A stretch of DNA of 64,000 nucleotides, taken from positions 1,404,245 through 1,468,244 of the forward strand of contig JAMLHB010000001.1 in assembly GCA_023957375.1 (NCBI GenBank). Direction: 5' to 3'. This stretch comes from Flavobacteriales bacterium (GTDB lineage: Bacteria > Bacteroidota > Bacteroidia > Flavobacteriales_F > PHOS-HE28). The notes under the pieces were generated by a model, which was given only the letters and a program-made list of their open reading frames with translations, made no database searches and was not told the origin of the DNA. Each line of letters starts with the position of its first letter. Position 1 is the first letter of the stretch. Positions 26,813-35,426 of this stretch are shown here, one piece after another. Made by a program: the position numbers and the translations under genes.

Positions 26813-27324
26813 TACCTTCCATGGCTGGCACCACCACCGCCCGCCTCATCTTCCGCCATCCGGTATTGGAGGACCACACCTGGTGGATGGAATACATGAA
26901 CAACGCCGAAGCCATCCGCTTCATGCCCTTCACCTTGGGAAGTATGGCGGACTGCACAGGCTTCATACAGCGTTCGTTGGACCGCATCGCGCGCGATGGC
27001 TCCTGCCTGAACGTGATCAGCGATCGCGCCACCAACAAACCATTGGGCATGGTGGGCCTGTTGACGCAGGAAGTGGACGGCATCGCGGAACTGGAGATCG
27101 GCTACCACCTGTTGCCTTCGGCATGGGGCCAAGGCTATGCCACCGAAGCCGCGAAGGCGTGCTTGGCCTTCGCCCGCGAACACCAACTGGCCCCTTCGGT
27201 GATCTCGCTCATTGACCACGACAACCAAAAGAGCCAGGCCGTGGCCAGGCGCAACGGCATGGCCTTCGAGAAAAACACCGTGCACCGCGGTATTCCGGCC
27301 ATGGTGTTCCGGGCTTGGCTGTAG
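26794..27324 (+). CDS. GNAT family N-acetyltransferase (RimJ/RimL type)
   Basis: A 176-residue GNAT. ARLIFRHPVLEDHTWW opens the domain, ELEIGYHLLPSAWGQGYATEA (about 92-112) is the acetyl-CoA-binding V/A motif with the Q/R-x-x-G-x-G/A loop as WGQGYAT, and NQKSQAVARRNGMAFE is the conserved C-terminal helix. Proteins of this type acetylate amino groups of ribosomal proteins or small molecules. The ATG at 26794 is favoured because the upstream repeats duplicate exactly this start; ATG 26821 (MAGTTTARL) is an alternative. It is followed 17 bp later by a SnoaL-like gene. Confidence 0.85.
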   Translation: MPIILPIPSMAGTTTARLIFRHPVLEDHTWWMEYMNNAEAIRFMPFTLGSMADCTGFIQRSLDRIARDGSCLNVISDRATNKPLGMVGLLTQEVDGIAELEIGYHLLPSAWGQGYATEAAKACLAFAREHQLAPSVISLIDHDNQKSQAVARRNGMAFEKNTVHRGIPAMVFRAWL

Positions 27325-27341
27325 ATCGTTCCTTTGCGCCG

Positions 27342-27704
27342 ATGGCAGGAACCGCTCTTCTTCAGCTGGCACGCACCTGGATCGCGGCCTTCAATGCGCA
27401 CGACCTGGACGCCTTGCTTGCATTGTACCACGGCAATGCGCGGCATTTCAGCCCCAAACTGCTGGCCCGAAGACCTGAAACCCATGGCCTGGTCCAGGGC
27501 AAGGAAGCCCTGCGGGATTGGTGGGCCGATGCATTCCAACGGCTGCCCTCCCTGCATTATGAACTGATCAACCTGATCGCCGATGGGGAGGCGGTATTCA
27601 TGGAATACGTCCGCCACGTGGATGGCGAGGATGACCTGCGCGTGGGCGAGGTGCTGGAAGTCCGCCATGGCCTGATCACGGCGTCGCGCGTATACCACGG
27701 CTGA
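27342..27704 (+). CDS. SnoaL-like / NTF2-fold protein
   Basis: A 120-residue small alpha+beta protein. WIAAFNAHDLDALLALYH at residues 11-28 is the classic N-terminal helix of SnoaL/NTF2-like proteins, followed by GKEALRDWWADAF and a strand-rich C-terminal half ending in HGLITASRVYHG. The family includes polyketide cyclases, isomerases and many binding proteins without known substrate. The start at ATG 27342 avoids a 9-residue extension. It follows the GNAT gene by 17 bp and converges with the beta-helix gene across 8 bp. Confidence 0.8.
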   Translation: MAGTALLQLARTWIAAFNAHDLDALLALYHGNARHFSPKLLARRPETHGLVQGKEALRDWWADAFQRLPSLHYELINLIADGEAVFMEYVRHVDGEDDLRVGEVLEVRHGLITASRVYHG

Positions 27705-27712
27705 CCGCGCGC

Positions 27713-28840
27713 TCACATCGACTTGCGCTGCACCTGCACATAGGGCAATTGCAGGATGGAATTGCCCCGCAGCGGGTCCACCATGCGCATAAAGCCGGCC
27801 CGGTTCCCGGCCACTTTCCGGCCGTCCAGTTCCATCTCGCTTGGTGCCCCCGCAATGGTGATCCTCGGCGCATTGATCCGCGTGCCGATCCAAAATGCCT
27901 TGTTCCACCACCCGATGTCGGTGAGGTTCACCTGACCCATGGTGTACAGCAGCACCGGCGCCTCGGAAATGGGCGCGTTCCAGTACACGTTCTCCAAGTT
28001 CACCACGGCCTTTACCGGCATGTTCACATAGATGGAGGCCTTGCGCACCTGATGCTCCACATGGAAGCCGGAGAGCATGAACGACTTCACCACCGGGTTG
28101 GACGCCGGCCGGCTTTCGTCGCCGTCCATGGTGGCGCTCAGAAAAAGATCGTAGTCCGCCGCTTCGCCCTCCGACACACAGTCCGTCATGCGCACCCCGT
28201 TGCTGTTGAGAATGGTGAAGGCGGCCGTGGTGGTCTTGTGGCAGTACACGCGGCATTGCTCCAGCACGCTGCTGTTGCACTGGCTGTTGATGCCCGTGGC
28301 CCCCTTCCAATCGCCCTGGCGCAGCACGATGCCCTTGTTCCGGGGATGGGTCACCCGTATGTTCCGCAGGCGGGCCAAGAGGCAAAAGCGCAGATCGATG
28401 GCCGCCTCGGTCTGGCCGGACAGGTTCAGGTTGTCCATCACGCTGCCGAACGAGCTCTTGAAGTCGATGGCCTTGCGCCCCCCTCTGATGTCCGCGAAAT
28501 CCTTGATCACGTACCGGTAGGTCGCCATCAGCATGGCCTGCTTCATGTCGGCCACTTCGGCATTGGTGAACCCGTTGGAGTTGGGGCCCAAGGTCAGCTT
28601 GCAGCCCCGGCCGTCGATCACCAGCATGGTTCGGGGCGGAAGCAGGATATCGCCCTCGCTGTGGTAGCTGTCCGCAGCGGAGAACACCACCGAAGTAGCG
28701 TCCTTGGGCAAGCGGGAGAACCATACGCCCACATCTCCTTTGGCCGGCACCACGTATTCGGTGGCCATCACCGGGGCGGCACCAGCCAACCATGCGGCCC
28801 CCAGCACGGCACACAGGCACCGCAACGATCGGATCATCAT
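27713..28840 (-). CDS. secreted right-handed beta-helix-like protein
   Basis: A 375-residue protein with signal peptide (hydrophobic residues about 8-24, ending VMATEY). PAKGDVGVWFSRLP and LLPPRTMLVIDGRGCKL resemble the N-terminal cap of pectate-lyase-like beta helices, and the body has repeated short strands with N/G/D turns (VMDNLNLSGQTEAAIDLRF, LENVYWNAPISEAP). No catalytic set is recognised and there is no T9SS sorting domain, so it is probably periplasmic or surface-attached by other means. The start is the second of two consecutive ATGs or the first; both give the same signal peptide. Confidence 0.7.
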   Translation of the reverse strand: MMIRSLRCLCAVLGAAWLAGAAPVMATEYVVPAKGDVGVWFSRLPKDATSVVFSAADSYHSEGDILLPPRTMLVIDGRGCKLTLGPNSNGFTNAEVADMKQAMLMATYRYVIKDFADIRGGRKAIDFKSSFGSVMDNLNLSGQTEAAIDLRFCLLARLRNIRVTHPRNKGIVLRQGDWKGATGINSQCNSSVLEQCRVYCHKTTTAAFTILNSNGVRMTDCVSEGEAADYDLFLSATMDGDESRPASNPVVKSFMLSGFHVEHQVRKASIYVNMPVKAVVNLENVYWNAPISEAPVLLYTMGQVNLTDIGWWNKAFWIGTRINAPRITIAGAPSEMELDGRKVAGNRAGFMRMVDPLRGNSILQLPYVQVQRKSM

Positions 28841-28912
28841 GCCGCCAAGCTACGCAACACGCGTGCCGCACGCCCCTGCCCCGCGCTGCCCACCGCGTAC
28901 CTTGCAGCCCGC

Positions 28913-29470
28913 ATGCGCCCGGTGTTCCTGCCCATCCCACGCATCGCCACGCAGCGGCTGTTGCTGCGGGAGCTGGAGGACGCGGACGCACCCGCCGTGC
29001 TCCGCCTGCGGTCGGATCCCGCCTTGATGCGCTTCATTCCCAAGCCGCTGTTCAGCCAGCAGGAAGAAGCCTCGGGGATGATCAGCGAATTCCACCAAGC
29101 GGCATCGGTGGGCGAGGCCATCCTGTGGGGCATCACCGTGCGTGGCACGGAGGGTGTGGCGGGCTATATCGGCTTTTGGCGCATCATGCGCGAACGCCGG
29201 GCCGCCGAGCTTGGCTATGCCCTGCACCCCGACCTGTGGGGCCAAGGCTTGGCCACCGAAGCCGTGGCTGCCGTGGTGGCCCATGGCTTTGCACAGATCG
29301 GGCTGCAAACGGCCGAAGCCCAGGTAACGCCCGAAAACGCCGCCTCCATCCACGTGCTGGAACGGAACGGGTTCGTCTTCCAAGGGGAGGTGCCGGCGGA
29401 TGCTGCCTTGGGCGGGCCTTGGAAGCACGCCCTGCTCTACTCCAAAACCGCTGCAGACCGGGATCGATGA
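28913..29470 (+). CDS. GNAT family N-acetyltransferase
   Basis: A 185-residue GNAT of the RimJ/RimL type: ATQRLLLRELEDADAPAV at the N-terminus, AELGYALHPDLWGQGLATEAV (about 98-118) for acetyl-CoA binding, and TPENAASIHVLERNGFVFQG near the C-terminus. It lies divergent from the beta-helix gene with 72 bp between starts, and TACCTTGC (28899-28906) just before the ATG is a plausible -7 box. It is unrelated in detail to the GNAT at 26794. The substrate is unknown. Confidence 0.86.
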   Translation: MRPVFLPIPRIATQRLLLRELEDADAPAVLRLRSDPALMRFIPKPLFSQQEEASGMISEFHQAASVGEAILWGITVRGTEGVAGYIGFWRIMRERRAAELGYALHPDLWGQGLATEAVAAVVAHGFAQIGLQTAEAQVTPENAASIHVLERNGFVFQGEVPADAALGGPWKHALLYSKTAADRDR

Positions 29471-29603
29471 GGCAGTTCCATCCACCATGCCCGCCGCACC
29501 AGGCCACGGGTTCCCGTCTAACTTCGCAACCTCCCGGGCGCGCGGCCACTAGGCATTGCACAATCGTTGCCGGCATAGCCCCCAAAACGCTCCCTTCATC
29601 GCC

Positions 29604-30161
29604 ATGCGGACCCTGTTGCTACTGATCATTTTTAGCTTGGGCCATGCCGCCGCAGGCCAAGTGATGCCCCGCATGGAATTCGCGCTCAGCCTCTCCCCTT
29701 CCACGGACGGCCAGCTTTTCTGCCTCTTCTTGGTGAAGGTGAAGGAAGGACAGGTGCTGGAGAGCCGGCCTTTGACACGGGCCAACTTCATCCGCCAAGC
29801 CCAAGGCCGCGCGTTCAGCCCCGCCAATCCCGATGCCGAAGACCTCTTTCGCAAGTTTAGGGTCGAGGCGTGCACCCTGCCGCCCGACAGCGCGGCCATG
29901 GGCTTCCTCACCGATTGCTCCACCTTGGACGACCTGTGGAAATTGCGGTACTGGGAATACCCGCAAAAATTGGACGCGGGCCAACGGGCGGCCAAAGGCT
30001 GGAGCGAGAAACCTCTGTCCCCCAGCCCACGGCAAATGGAAATGCTCAATTGCTACGGCCTGCAATACACCACCGGATTGATCATCGGTGCGGAAGTTTT
30101 CCATCTGCTGCACGACATGGGCAATAGCCAGTGGGTGAACCAATACCGCGGCGGGTCATGA
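29604..30161 (+). CDS. hypothetical secreted protein
   Basis: A 185-residue protein with a signal peptide MRTLLLLIIFSLGHAAAGQ. The mature part is soluble, rich in Leu/Pro, with SLSPSTDGQLFCLFLVKVKEGQVLESRP and LTDCSTLDDLWKLRYWEYP, and three cysteines. No family is recognised. Its stop overlaps the start of meaB as ATGA (30158-30161), so it shares a transcript with meaB, though no functional link is evident. Confidence 0.65.
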   Translation: MRTLLLLIIFSLGHAAAGQVMPRMEFALSLSPSTDGQLFCLFLVKVKEGQVLESRPLTRANFIRQAQGRAFSPANPDAEDLFRKFRVEACTLPPDSAAMGFLTDCSTLDDLWKLRYWEYPQKLDAGQRAAKGWSEKPLSPSPRQMEMLNCYGLQYTTGLIIGAEVFHLLHDMGNSQWVNQYRGGS

Positions 30162-31144
30162 GCGGCATGGCGCACGAGAGCCTGCTGCGGGACCTTCGCC
30201 ACGGCGATCGCGTCGCGTTGGCAAGGGCCATCACCCTGGTGGAAAGCACCCGCTCCGCCGACCGCGATGCCGCCACCGCATTGATACGTGCCACACTGCA
30301 AAATCCCGGCAGCTCCGCTCGTATCGGCATCACCGGCATCCCCGGCGTGGGCAAAAGCACCTTGATCGATGCCCTGGGCAGCCATTTGATCGGGCAGGGC
30401 CGGCGCGTGGCCGTGCTGGCCGTGGACCCCAGCAGCACCCGTGGGGGAGGCAGCATCCTGGGGGACAAGACCCGCATGGAACGGCTGGCCGGCGAGGAAC
30501 ACGCCTTTATCCGCCCCACCCCCAGCGGCGGAACCTTGGGCGGTGTGGCCCGCCGCACGCGCGAAGCCATGATCCTGTGCGAAGCCGCCGGGTACGACCG
30601 CATCCTGATCGAAACCGTGGGCGTGGGCCAAAGCGAAGCCGCCGTGGATCAACTGACCGACCTCAACCTGCTGCTGGCCATCGGCGGCACGGGCGACAGC
30701 CTGCAAGGGATCAAGCGCGGCATCATGGAGGTGGCCGATCTGATCGCCATCAACAAAACCGACGGCGACAACGAGCAGCGCAATCAACGCGCCTCCATGG
30801 ACCTGCGCCAGGCCATCGCCTTGCTGCCGCCCAGGGAAAGCGGGCACCGGCCCGAGGTGGTGCTCTGCTCGGCCACCACCGGCATGGGGATTTCCAGGCT
30901 GGCGGATGCGCTGGAAGGCATCATCGCGCGCGACACCGGAAGCGGGCACCGGGACCTGCGGCGCCAGGGACAGGCCCGGTGGTGGATGCGCAGCGCCATC
31001 GAAGAGGCGTTGATCGACGGTTTCTTCCGGGATGAACGGGTGCGCCGCATGCTGCCGGCCATGGAAGAGCGCGTCAATGAGGGCCTGATCAGCCCGTTCG
31101 ATGCAGCGGATGAACTGCTCAAGCAGTACCGGCGCAGCGCGTAA
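30158..31144 (+). CDS. meaB: methylmalonyl-CoA mutase-associated GTPase MeaB/ArgK
   Basis: A 328-residue G3E-type GTPase. Walker A is GIPGVGKST (about residues 57-65), followed by AVDPSSTRGGGSILGDKTRM, ETVGVGQSE and the G4-like INKTDGDN. MeaB protects and reloads the adenosylcobalamin cofactor of methylmalonyl-CoA mutase. The mutase is not in the window, but the B12-dependent nrdJ shows that the cell uses cobalamin. ATG 30158 overlaps the previous stop. The next 676 bp are gene-free. Confidence 0.95.
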   Translation: MSGMAHESLLRDLRHGDRVALARAITLVESTRSADRDAATALIRATLQNPGSSARIGITGIPGVGKSTLIDALGSHLIGQGRRVAVLAVDPSSTRGGGSILGDKTRMERLAGEEHAFIRPTPSGGTLGGVARRTREAMILCEAAGYDRILIETVGVGQSEAAVDQLTDLNLLLAIGGTGDSLQGIKRGIMEVADLIAINKTDGDNEQRNQRASMDLRQAIALLPPRESGHRPEVVLCSATTGMGISRLADALEGIIARDTGSGHRDLRRQGQARWWMRSAIEEALIDGFFRDERVRRMLPAMEERVNEGLISPFDAADELLKQYRRSA

Positions 31145-31276
31145 GCCGGGCACCGGGCTTTATACCAATTGGATATCCAATATCCATTGACGTCCGGGAT
31201 AAGCATCGGCATAGGTCGGAACGCCCTGCCCTGTATGGAAATGGATGGGGCGTGCAACGAAGCTCCCTTGGTCTGG

Positions 31277-31458
31277 AACACCGGCTGCGACACCCTCCGG
31301 GGTCGAATACCATGTGGTGGGCAAATGCTACAAGCTGTGACCCCTCCGGGGTCAAGAACCCAGCGTCAACAAAGGGGCCTGACCCCAGAGGGGTCAAAGC
31401 TTATAGACTAACAGGCCCGTGTGCGCGCCGACCCCGGAGGGTGTCGCAGCTGGTGTTG
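31277..31458. repeat. long nested palindrome I (about 182 bp)
   Basis: Two pairs of arms share one centre (31367.5). The outer arms are 31284-31305 (GCTGCGACACCCTCCGGGGT and following) and 31430-31451, extended outward by AACACC/GGTGTT. The inner arms are 31328-31353 (CTACAAGCTGTGACCCCTCC and following) and 31382-31407. The inner arms each contain their own GACCCC-N-GGGGTC dyad. It lies in the spacer between convergent genes. Confidence 0.8.
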
Positions 31459-31628
31459 GGATGTTGTCCCGGACGCCAGTGATCCAATATCAGCCGATCT
31501 GCTTGCTCTTTTTCCGCGTGGCTTCTCCGTGCCATGCCTTCCGTAGGCACCGCTACGCAACGCCCGTCGCGGATCGCCCTACGAAAAAACAGCTACGCAT
31601 TTTTGGCCGGAATTGAATGTCCCATTGG

Positions 31629-31804
31629 TATTACCCGGATTATGCAGCAGGGTTCGTTGCGAGGGTCGAAATCACAATGGCAGCGCGGGTTTCACCGAGA
31701 AGGAATAGCACAAGCTATTGTGCCGAGGGGAAAACCGGAGAAGCGTACGCTGCCGCAGTGATTTCGGGCCGTAGTAGAAATCCTGCTGCATATTCCGGGT
31801 ATTA
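31629..31804. mobile_element. MITE-like nested palindrome II (about 171-176 bp)
   Basis: The element folds on itself around 31715.5-31716: TTACCCGGATTATGCAGCAG (31631-31650) against the 3' arm ending at 31801, then GAAATCAC/GTGATTTC (31668-31675, 31758-31765), GGCAGCG/CGCTGCC, GGGTTT/AAAACC and an apical GCACAA-GCTA-TTGTGC (31708-31723). TATTA occurs at both edges (31629-31633, 31800-31804), a possible target duplication. No transposase is encoded. Apart from this, palindrome I and an AT-richer stretch at 31459-31628, nothing is seen in 31145-31820. Confidence 0.65.
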
Positions 31805-31820
31805 GCACCCGTTCGGGACC

Positions 31821-32360
31821 TCAGAACAACCTGCGCACTTCCTCTTTTAGCACGCCGATGGCCTGCTGGGTGGGCAGGTGCGTCAACCGGCCGGCCGTTT
31901 CAAACACCCGCTGGCTGAGGGCCGTGCCATTGGCCCCCTCGGGAAGGCCTTCGGCCGCGATGTTGATGATGCGGGCCGTTTCCTCCTTGGCCATCTTCAC
32001 CTGCTCCCATGCACGTTCGCTGACATAGATCTGCTGGGTGACGTTATGCTCAAACTCCTCACGCACGGTGGCCAACAGCTCGGCATGCAGCGAGCGGGAG
32101 GTCATGTTGGCCTTGTGCACACGGAACACCAAGGCACCGGGCGAAATGCGCTCCAGGAAGAGGATCAGGCGCTCGTACGCCTGCAAGCGAAGCGGCAAGG
32201 TGTGCTTGCGGTCCTCCCGCTTGGCATCAGCCAACAATTCCACGTTCTGCTGCCGCGAACGCGATCCGAGGAACTGGCGCAGCAGGTAAAAGGCCGTGAG
32301 GAACACCACCACCGAAGGGAGCAGGGCCAACAGCACTTGGAAGAATTGATCGCCGGACAT
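31821..32360 (-). CDS. hypothetical membrane-anchored protein
   Basis: A 179-residue protein starting at ATG 32360 (MSGDQFFQVLLALLPSVVVF) with one N-terminal membrane helix (about 6-28), then a charged, helical cytoplasmic domain: SRSRQQNVELLADAKREDRK, ERLILFLERISPGALVFRVH and AWEQVKMAKEETARIINIAA. This layout (short anchor plus helical domain) is seen in uncharacterised Bacteroidota proteins; no catalytic motif is apparent. It is divergent from the aminotransferase gene (117 bp between starts). Confidence 0.7.
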   Translation of the reverse strand: MSGDQFFQVLLALLPSVVVFLTAFYLLRQFLGSRSRQQNVELLADAKREDRKHTLPLRLQAYERLILFLERISPGALVFRVHKANMTSRSLHAELLATVREEFEHNVTQQIYVSERAWEQVKMAKEETARIINIAAEGLPEGANGTALSQRVFETAGRLTHLPTQQAIGVLKEEVRRLF

Positions 32361-32477
32361 GCACTGTGATTTGCCCGCGAAGATCGGGACTAAGTGCGGA
32401 TCACGGGCTGCCCGGCACAAGGCGGCATCCCTGGCAAGGGCTAATTTCGCGACTTCCAAGCATCCGAACAACCCATT

Positions 32478-33662
32478 ATGCACCTATCCCCCGTCGTCAG
32501 TTCCATGTCCGAATCGGCCACCTTGCGCATGGCGCAACGCAGCCGTGAAATGCGCGCTGCCGGCCACGACATCGTGGACCTGAGCCTCGGCGAGCCCGAC
32601 CAGGACCCGCCCGCCTTCGCCATGGAAGCCGCGCAAAAGGCCATTGCCGAAAACAAGTGGAACAAGTATCCGCCCGTGATGGGATACATGGACCTACGCG
32701 CCGCCATCAGCACCAAATTCAAGCGCGACAACGGCTTGGAGTACGCCGCTGAGCAAGTGATGGTGAGCACCGGCGCCAAGCAGGCCATCATGAACGTGAT
32801 CCTCTCCCTGGTAGGCCCCGGCGACGAGGTGGTGATCCCGGCGCCGTTCTGGGTGAGCTATGCCGAGCAGGTGCGCTTTGCCGGTGGCACCCCGGTGATC
32901 GTGCACAGCACCTTGGAGGAGGACTACAAGCCGCCCATCGCGCGCATCGCCGAAGCCATTACCCCCCGCACCCGCGTGTTGCTCTACAGTTCGCCCACCA
33001 ACCCCAGCGGCTCGGTGCTCACCCAAGCGGAGCTGGAAGAACTCGCTGCCGTGGTGCTGAAATGGCCCGGCTTGATGGTGATCAGCGACGAGATCTACGA
33101 ACACATCGTCTTCAGCGGCACGCATCGCTCCATCGGCACCTTGCCCGGCATGCTGGAACGCACCATCACCGTCAACGGCATCTCCAAGGCCTTCGCCCTC
33201 ACCGGCTGGCGCATCGGCTACATCGGTGCCCCCAAGTGGGTGGTGCAGGCCGCCAACAAAGTGCAGGGCCAATTCACGAGCGGAGCCAACGGCATTGCCC
33301 AGCGCGTGGCCAAAGCCTGCGTAGAGGCCGACCCCGCGCTGATCGCCGGCCTGCGCACCGATTTCCTGCGGCGACGCGACCTGGTGCTCAACGGCCTGGC
33401 CCAAGTACCCGGCTGGCGCTGCAACAAGCCCCAGGGCGCCTTCTATGTGCTGCCCGACGTGAGCAGCAGCTTAGTGGGCAACCTGCGCACCAGCGCCGAC
33501 CTTTCCATGCACCTGCTGGAAAATGCCGGCGTCAGCCTGGTGGAAGGCGATGCCTTCGGGGCACCCAACACCCTGCGGCTGAGCTATGCCACCGGAGATG
33601 CCCTGCTCACCGAGGCCATCAACCGAATTGCCAAGGCCGTGGCCGCACTGGCAAGCAATTGA
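32478..33662 (+). CDS. class I pyridoxal-phosphate aminotransferase (aspartate aminotransferase type)
   Basis: A 394-residue fold-type I PLP enzyme. Features in order: DLSLGEPDQDPP near residue 34, TGAKQAIMNV, PTNPSGSVLT (Asn for the cofactor), ISDEIYEHIVF (Asp), SKAFALTGWRIGY (Schiff-base Lys) and the C-terminal LRLSYAT with the substrate-carboxylate Arg. This matches the thermophile-type Iγ aspartate aminotransferases, which transfer the amino group of Asp/Glu to 2-oxoacids. It starts a plus-strand run with the heptose kinase, menG and porT. Confidence 0.92.
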   Translation: MHLSPVVSSMSESATLRMAQRSREMRAAGHDIVDLSLGEPDQDPPAFAMEAAQKAIAENKWNKYPPVMGYMDLRAAISTKFKRDNGLEYAAEQVMVSTGAKQAIMNVILSLVGPGDEVVIPAPFWVSYAEQVRFAGGTPVIVHSTLEEDYKPPIARIAEAITPRTRVLLYSSPTNPSGSVLTQAELEELAAVVLKWPGLMVISDEIYEHIVFSGTHRSIGTLPGMLERTITVNGISKAFALTGWRIGYIGAPKWVVQAANKVQGQFTSGANGIAQRVAKACVEADPALIAGLRTDFLRRRDLVLNGLAQVPGWRCNKPQGAFYVLPDVSSSLVGNLRTSADLSMHLLENAGVSLVEGDAFGAPNTLRLSYATGDALLTEAINRIAKAVAALASN

Positions 33663-33670
33663 TCAAGGCC

Positions 33671-34666
33671 ATGCAACCCAAGGAGATCCTCCAACGGTTC
33701 GGAAACACTACCGCCATGGTGGTAGGCGATGTGATGGTGGACGCCTACCTCTGGGGCCGCGTGGACCGCATCAGCCCGGAAGCGCCCGTGCCCGTTGTGC
33801 AGGTGACCCGGCGCAGTGCACGCCTTGGCGGTGCCGCCAACGTGGCGCTCAACCTCCGCGCCTTGGGCGCCACCGCCGTGGTGGCAGGCATCACCGGGCG
33901 TGACAACCATGCCGCCGACCTCCAACGGATCTTCGCCGAACAAGGCCTTGCACCCGGTGGGCTCTTCCCCGTGCAAGACCGACCCACCACCGTGAAAACC
34001 CGCGTGATCAGCGGCAGCCAGCACGTGGTGCGCGTGGACGAGGAAGCCGACCACGACCTGCCCGGCCCCGTACAGGAAGCCTTTCTCCGCCATTGCATCG
34101 AGCTGCTGCGCAACACCGCCCCGGTCGTGCTCATCTTCGAGGACTACGACAAGGGCGCCCTCTCGCCTGGTGTGATCGCCGGCCTGATCGCCGAAGCACA
34201 CCGCTTAGGCATCCCTGTTTCCGTGGACCCCAAGCGGCGGCATTTCTTCGATTACCGCGAAGTGGACCTCTTCAAGCCCAACCTGAAGGAATTGCGCGAA
34301 GGGCTGAAGGTGGATTTGCCTCCCGGCAACATGGACCTGCTGCGCGGCGCCGTGCAGATGCTCGAAGCGCGACTGGCGAACAAAGCCTCGCTGATCACCC
34401 TGAGCGAACATGGCATGTATGCCCATGGCAACGGTTCCGAAACGATCCTGCCGGCCCACCGCAGAAAGATCTCCGATGTTAGCGGCGCAGGTGATACGGT
34501 GATCTCCGTGGCCTCGCTGTGCTTAGCCTTGGGGCTGCCCCTGCCACAGATCGCCGCCTGGGCCAACCTGGCCGGCGGGCTGGTCTGCGAGCATGTGGGC
34601 GTGGTGCCCGTGGAACCTGCGGCCCTGCTGGCCGAGGCCGAACGCCTTGACCTCGGCAACGGATGA
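33671..34666 (+). CDS. D-glycero-beta-D-manno-heptose-7-phosphate kinase (RfaE1/HldE N-domain type)
   Basis: A 331-residue PfkB-family sugar kinase. MVVGDVMVDAYLWGRVDRIS with EAPVPVVQV near the N-terminus is typical of HldE domain I, GGAANVALNLRALGA follows, and the anion-hole/catalytic DVSGAGDTVI lies near residue 275. It lacks the cytidylyltransferase domain of the bifunctional enzyme, so it is the stand-alone type used for ADP-heptose synthesis for lipopolysaccharide. It starts 8 bp after the aminotransferase stop and overlaps menG as ATGA. Confidence 0.85.
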   Translation: MQPKEILQRFGNTTAMVVGDVMVDAYLWGRVDRISPEAPVPVVQVTRRSARLGGAANVALNLRALGATAVVAGITGRDNHAADLQRIFAEQGLAPGGLFPVQDRPTTVKTRVISGSQHVVRVDEEADHDLPGPVQEAFLRHCIELLRNTAPVVLIFEDYDKGALSPGVIAGLIAEAHRLGIPVSVDPKRRHFFDYREVDLFKPNLKELREGLKVDLPPGNMDLLRGAVQMLEARLANKASLITLSEHGMYAHGNGSETILPAHRRKISDVSGAGDTVISVASLCLALGLPLPQIAAWANLAGGLVCEHVGVVPVEPAALLAEAERLDLGNG

Positions 34667-35385
34667 GCACGACCGTGAAGCCATACGCGGCCGAAGGCTC
34701 CAAGCGCGACCAGGTGGAACACATGTTCGACCGGATCTCTCCCAAATACGACCTGCTCAACCGCTTCCTTTCCCTGGGAACCGACCAGAACTGGCGCCGC
34801 AAAGTGATCCGTGCCGTGGGCCTCGAACCGGTGGACAAGCTGCTCGATGTGGCCACCGGCACCGCCGACCTGGCCATCATGGGCAGCAAGGTGGCCAAGC
34901 ACGTCACCGGTGCCGACATCTCCGCGGGCATGCTGGCGCACGGGCGCACCAAAATGGCCCAGGCCGGATTGGCGGACCGCATCCAATTGGTGCAGGCCGA
35001 TGCCGCCGATCTTCCCTTTCCGGACGGCACCTTCGATGCCATCACCATTGCATTCGGCGTGCGCAACTTCGAAGACCTGCACGGCGGCATACGCGGCATG
35101 GCCCGCGTGCTCCGCCCAGGCGGAAGGCTCTTCGTGCTGGAGTTCAGCAAGCCGCAACTTACTCCCTTCAAGCAGCTCTTCCGCTTCTACTTCCACCGCG
35201 TGATGCCGCTGATCGGGCGCATGGTAAGCAAGGATGACGCGGCCTACGCGTATCTGCCCGCCAGCGTTGACGCCTTTCCGCAGGGCGCGGAATTCGAGGA
35301 AATCCTGCGCAACTGCGGTTTGAACGAGGTGCAATCGCGCAAGCTCACCTTCGGCGTGGCCACCTTGTACCAAGCCAGAAAATGA
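34663..35385 (+). CDS. menG: demethylmenaquinone methyltransferase (UbiE/MenG)
   Basis: A 240-residue SAM methyltransferase. The family markers are FDRISPKYDLLNRFLSLG, the SAM motif DVATGTADLAI (about 63-73), DAITIAFGVRNFEDL and RVLRPGGRLFVLEFSKP. It methylates demethylmenaquinone to menaquinone, the quinone that would feed the nitrate reductase in this window. ATG 34663 overlaps the kinase stop as ATGA. In Bacteroidota it is commonly followed by porT, as here. Confidence 0.94.
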   Translation: MSTTVKPYAAEGSKRDQVEHMFDRISPKYDLLNRFLSLGTDQNWRRKVIRAVGLEPVDKLLDVATGTADLAIMGSKVAKHVTGADISAGMLAHGRTKMAQAGLADRIQLVQADAADLPFPDGTFDAITIAFGVRNFEDLHGGIRGMARVLRPGGRLFVLEFSKPQLTPFKQLFRFYFHRVMPLIGRMVSKDDAAYAYLPASVDAFPQGAEFEEILRNCGLNEVQSRKLTFGVATLYQARK

Positions 35386-35426
35386 GCCCGCGCACGAATT
35401 GGCCGCTACTTTCGTTCGTTCACCCG

